Positions 7,022 to 8,526 of a stretch of 8,526 nt of DNA are shown here, piece by piece; position 1 is the stretch's first letter; every line of letters begins with the position of its first letter. This DNA comes from an uncultured Methanobrevibacter sp. (GTDB taxonomy: Archaea > Methanobacteriota > Methanobacteria > Methanobacteriales > Methanobacteriaceae), in NCBI GenBank assembly GCA_902783085.1, contig CACZPT010000082.1:1-8526 (forward strand), in the 5' to 3' direction. The notes below the pieces were generated by a model. The model did not search any database. It saw only the letters and a list, made by a program, of their open reading frames with translations, and was not told the origin of the DNA. The translations under genes were made by a program, and so were the position numbers.

Positions 7022-7044
7022 GTTTAAAAATACAATAATTCATT

Positions 7045-7053
7045 AGGATGTGA
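7045..7053 (+). promoter_or_regulatory. Ribosome-binding site of trkA
   Basis: AGGATGTGA lies five bases before the ATG at 7059 and matches the AGGAGGTGA consensus at most positions. Confidence 0.6.
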
Positions 7054-7058
7054 ATTAA

Positions 7059-7709
7059 ATGTATGTTATAATTATGGGCGGAGGTCGTGTAGGATTATCT
7101 CTTGCAAACTTACTTATTGATGATGGTTACGACATTACATTAATTGATGGAAATGAATCATTATGTGCTGAAGTTGCAGCAGAATTAGATGCATTAGTTA
7201 TTTGTGGAAACGGTACTAATTCCAAATTACTTGAAGAAACAAATATTGAAGATGCGGACTTTTTTATTGCAACAACCGGAAATGATGAAGCAAATCTTCT
7301 ATCGTGTATTTTAGTTAAAAAATACAATGTACCTAATATTATTGCACGTGTAAGTAATCCTGACCACGAAGAAGCATTTAAAGCTGTTGGAATAGATAAT
7401 GTAATAAGTCCAGAGATAACAGCCGCAGGATTTTTAGAAAAACTAGTAACAAGACCAAATGTTGCAGATTTAATTACAATAGGAGAAGGTGATGCAGAAA
7501 TATTAGATATGACAATAACCAACAGTAAACTTGTTGGAAAACGTATAGAAGAAATATCACCTACCAAAGATTATATTATAATAGCTACTTACCCTAACGG
7601 TAAATTAGTTATCCCACAAAAAGATAATATTATCGCACGTGGAGAAAAAGTCTCCGTTTTAGTTAAAAGGGGATCTTTTGGAAAAGTAGCTAAAAAATTC
7701 GAAAATTAA
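7059..7709 (+). CDS. trkA: TrkA-type K+ channel regulatory subunit (RCK_N + RCK_C)
   Basis: This 216-residue peripheral protein is expected to form a ring on the cytoplasmic face of TrkH and gate it in response to bound nucleotide (NAD(H) or ATP/ADP). The RCK_N domain (about 1-125) has a Rossmann fingerprint GGGRVG (7-12), an acidic Asp29 at the end of the second strand (LIDGNE), GNGT (49-52), ATTGNDEAN (70-78) and Arg96. The RCK_C domain (about 134-216) follows with EILDMTI and a closing ARGEKVSVLV segment. It is half the size of E. coli TrkA, which has two such modules, and matches the single-module archaeal form. Gene order trkH-trkA supports a functional pair. The TAA stop shares four bases (7706-7709) with the stop of the opposing MBL gene. 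Confidence 0.94.
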   Translation: MYVIIMGGGRVGLSLANLLIDDGYDITLIDGNESLCAEVAAELDALVICGNGTNSKLLEETNIEDADFFIATTGNDEANLLSCILVKKYNVPNIIARVSNPDHEEAFKAVGIDNVISPEITAAGFLEKLVTRPNVADLITIGEGDAEILDMTITNSKLVGKRIEEISPTKDYIIIATYPNGKLVIPQKDNIIARGEKVSVLVKRGSFGKVAKKFEN

Positions 7710-8302
7710 AACCGGGAATAAGACAACATTATATTTTCTTTTCCCCTATTTTCAACTATTGGACCATGACCCGGAAGTAAATTAACTACATCAAGACGAG
7801 TTAATCTTTCAACAGATTGCTTTAAATCATCGAAATTACCACCAATATCAAATCTTCCAACACCACCACCAGCAAAAACGGTATCTCCAGAAATTAAATT
7901 AACACCATCCCATAAACAAATTCCACCATTAGTGTGGCCGGGAGTATGGATTACCTCAAATCCATTAATTTTATCCCCTTCAGATAATTCAATATCAACT
8001 TTAGAATTAGTGATTTCAAAACTAGTACCTAAATTATCTTTATTTCTTAAAGAAATTGCATCCAATTCATGAATAGCTATTTCAGCATTTTCAAAAAAGT
8101 GATTACCACCAATATGATCAAAATGGCAATGAGTATTAACCACAGTTTTAATATCCTCTCTTTTCAAGCCATGATTTTCAATTTGAGAAATCAGATAATC
8201 TTCATTAAACCCCGCCCCAGTATCAACCAACATGTCTCCAATCAAATAACAATTAGAATCCATATTATAACCTGGAATAAATAAAATATCATTAGAATTC
8301 AT
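7706..8302 (-). CDS. Metallo-beta-lactamase-fold hydrolase, glyoxalase II-like
   Basis: This 198-residue cytosolic protein has the complete dinuclear metal site of the fold: THCHFDH (57-63; His58, His60, Asp62, His63), HTPGHT with His123 (119-124), Asp140 in SGDTVF (138-143) and His179 in LPGHGP (176-181). The core resembles hydroxyacylglutathione hydrolases but lacks their extra C-terminal helical domain. Methanogens do not use glutathione in the usual way, so the physiological thioester or other substrate is unknown; I keep the family name only. A detoxifying hydrolase role is inference. The ATG at 8302 has no ribosome site; AT-rich TATA-like DNA 20-30 bases upstream suggests a leaderless transcript. 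The gene runs toward trkA and overlaps it by four bases at the stops, and lies downstream of tRNA-Trp on the same strand behind an oligo-T tract. Confidence 0.9.
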   Translation of the reverse strand: MNSNDILFIPGYNMDSNCYLIGDMLVDTGAGFNEDYLISQIENHGLKREDIKTVVNTHCHFDHIGGNHFFENAEIAIHELDAISLRNKDNLGTSFEITNSKVDIELSEGDKINGFEVIHTPGHTNGGICLWDGVNLISGDTVFAGGGVGRFDIGGNFDDLKQSVERLTRLDVVNLLPGHGPIVENRGKENIMLSYSRF

Positions 8303-8316
8303 AAAAATAGATATTG

Positions 8317-8336
8317 TTAAAATATACTATTAAAAG
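8317..8336 (-). promoter_or_regulatory. Probable promoter of the MBL hydrolase gene
   Basis: The minus strand reads CTTTTAATAGTATATTTTAA, holding two overlapping TATA-like cores (TTTTAATA and GTATATTTT). Their centres are about 29 and 21 bases before the ATG, so initiation would fall at or near the start codon. There is no Shine-Dalgarno site. Confidence 0.45.
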
Positions 8337-8345
8337 TTTGTATTT

Positions 8346-8352
8346 AAAAAAA
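8346..8352 (-). terminator. Oligo-T terminator of tRNA-Trp
   Basis: Seven T residues on the minus strand begin 13 bases after the tRNA 3' end. This is the usual archaeal signal and precedes the promoter of the next gene. Confidence 0.55.
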
Positions 8353-8364
8353 GATATGATAAAA

Positions 8365-8514
8365 TGGGGTCACAGGGATTTGAACCCCGATCCTGGGATT
8401 TCTCTTGTCTCAGCACTCCAATTGATCATCACAACGGATGTACTGTTCAGTTACGCGCATATTTCTTCAAAGACAACTGGAGTCCCAGATGATGCCTGGT
8501 TACACTATAACCCC
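8365..8514 (-). tRNA. trnW: tRNA-Trp (anticodon CCA) with a 77-base intron
   Basis: The exons (8477-8514 and 8365-8399) form a 73-base cloverleaf without encoded CCA. The acceptor stem pairs GGGGTTA with TGACCCC (one G-U), followed by discriminator A. The D stem is GTGT/TCAT with a U-U at the inner pair, the anticodon stem TGGGA/TCCCA, the variable loop four bases, and the T stem CGGGG/CCCTG around TTCAAAT. The anticodon CCA is at 8478-8480, read as C34-C35-A36, which specifies tryptophan. The intron lies after position 37, the standard archaeal site, and the junctions form a bulge-helix-bulge: outer stem as above, central CTCC/AGAG (three pairs plus C-A), three-base bulges AGT and AAA, and inner stem TGTCT/AGACA. 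Cutting each bulge after its second base gives the exon ends stated. Only 12 upstream bases are in the window, so the promoter is not visible. Confidence 0.95.
8400..8476 (-). ncRNA. tRNA-Trp intron with C/D-box methylation guide features
   Basis: The intron carries, in order, box C TGAAGA (8464-8469, one change from TGATGA), D' CTGA (8447-8450), C' GTGATGA (8426-8432) and D CTGA (8410-8413), with guide spacers of 13 and 12 bases, the archaeal spacing. The D guide CAATTGGAGT pairs with ACTCCAGTTG, positions 31-37 plus the first three intron bases paired after it (one G-U), and the fifth base before box D faces C34. By the N+5 rule this predicts 2'-O-methylation of C34 of the precursor. Such self-guiding introns are known in tRNA-Trp of Haloferax and other euryarchaea. 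The D' guide does not match position 39, the second known target. Guiding here is inferred from pairing only. Confidence 0.85.
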
Positions 8515-8526
8515 ACACATAACATA

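Noticed and set aside
6822..7043. Minus-strand frame opposite the trkH 3' end
   Set aside because: It overlaps the fourth TrkH filter segment and has no family features.
7127..7567. 146-residue minus-strand frame opposite trkA
   Set aside because: Long but Ser/Ile-rich antisense shadow of the conserved RCK domain, with no start signals.
8069..8284. Plus-strand frame opposite the MBL hydrolase
   Set aside because: Antisense to the conserved metal-binding motifs; no independent evidence of coding.
8365..8514. Reading the tRNA as a pseudogene because of the long anticodon arm
   Set aside because: The extra 77 bases sit exactly at 37/38 with bulge-helix-bulge junctions, and all stems of the spliced molecule pair well.
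1..8526. CRISPR array, insertion sequence, prophage, toxin-antitoxin or defence system
   Set aside because: No repeated spacer-sized units, transposase motifs, terminal repeats, attachment sites or defence-domain proteins were seen; all long frames belong to recognised core families.

Overview
The window looks like a chromosomal housekeeping segment from a methanogenic archaeon of the Methanobacteriales, most likely Methanobrevibacter or a close relative. The evidence is a complete formylmethanofuran:tetrahydromethanopterin formyltransferase gene (ftr), strongly AT-rich DNA with A/T-ending codons, archaeal TATA boxes, ribosome-binding sites of the GGTGA(T) type, and a tRNA-Trp gene whose intron sits in a bulge-helix-bulge context and carries C/D guide-RNA boxes. 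The species assignment is inference.

Layout from left to right. The 3' end of argG (+) enters the window and ends in a small hairpin plus T-rich tract. A Sir2-family NAD-dependent protein deacylase (+) follows, apparently from its own promoter with a leaderless start. Facing it is a minus-strand block: flippase-like membrane protein, then ftr (own promoter and a strong hairpin/oligo-T terminator), then nnr (bifunctional NAD(P)H-hydrate epimerase/dehydratase) overlapping sfsA by 14 bp. The sfsA and sir2 genes meet tail to tail and overlap by 18 bp. The flippase-like gene is divergent from trkH (+) across a 74-bp spacer containing one nearly symmetric TATATATAT element that could serve both directions. 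The trkH-trkA pair encodes a K+ uptake channel and its RCK gating subunit. Facing trkA, and sharing four bases with it, is a glyoxalase II-like metallo-beta-lactamase-fold hydrolase (-). Last is the intron-containing tRNA-Trp (-).

Functionally this is a mosaic of core metabolism: methanogenesis (Ftr), arginine biosynthesis (ArgG), repair of damaged nicotinamide cofactors (Nnr), NAD-dependent deacylation (Sir2), K+ homeostasis (TrkH/TrkA), and a tRNA that may guide its own modification. The two NAD-linked enzymes (Sir2, Nnr) and the two NAD/redox-sensing or thioester-type proteins (TrkA, MBL hydrolase) are neighbours, but nothing in the sequence shows a shared pathway.

No mobile element, CRISPR array, defence island or obviously new system is visible. 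The most rewarding element is the tRNA-Trp intron: its D-box guide pairs for 10 bp with the anticodon loop plus the first intron bases and puts C34 exactly at the methylation position, whereas its D' guide has no target in this tRNA. Two start modes also coexist: sir2, trkH and the MBL gene look leaderless, while ftr, nnr, sfsA, trkA and the flippase gene carry Shine-Dalgarno sites. No gene-free stretch longer than 300 bases is present; the longest spacer is 3276-3472.
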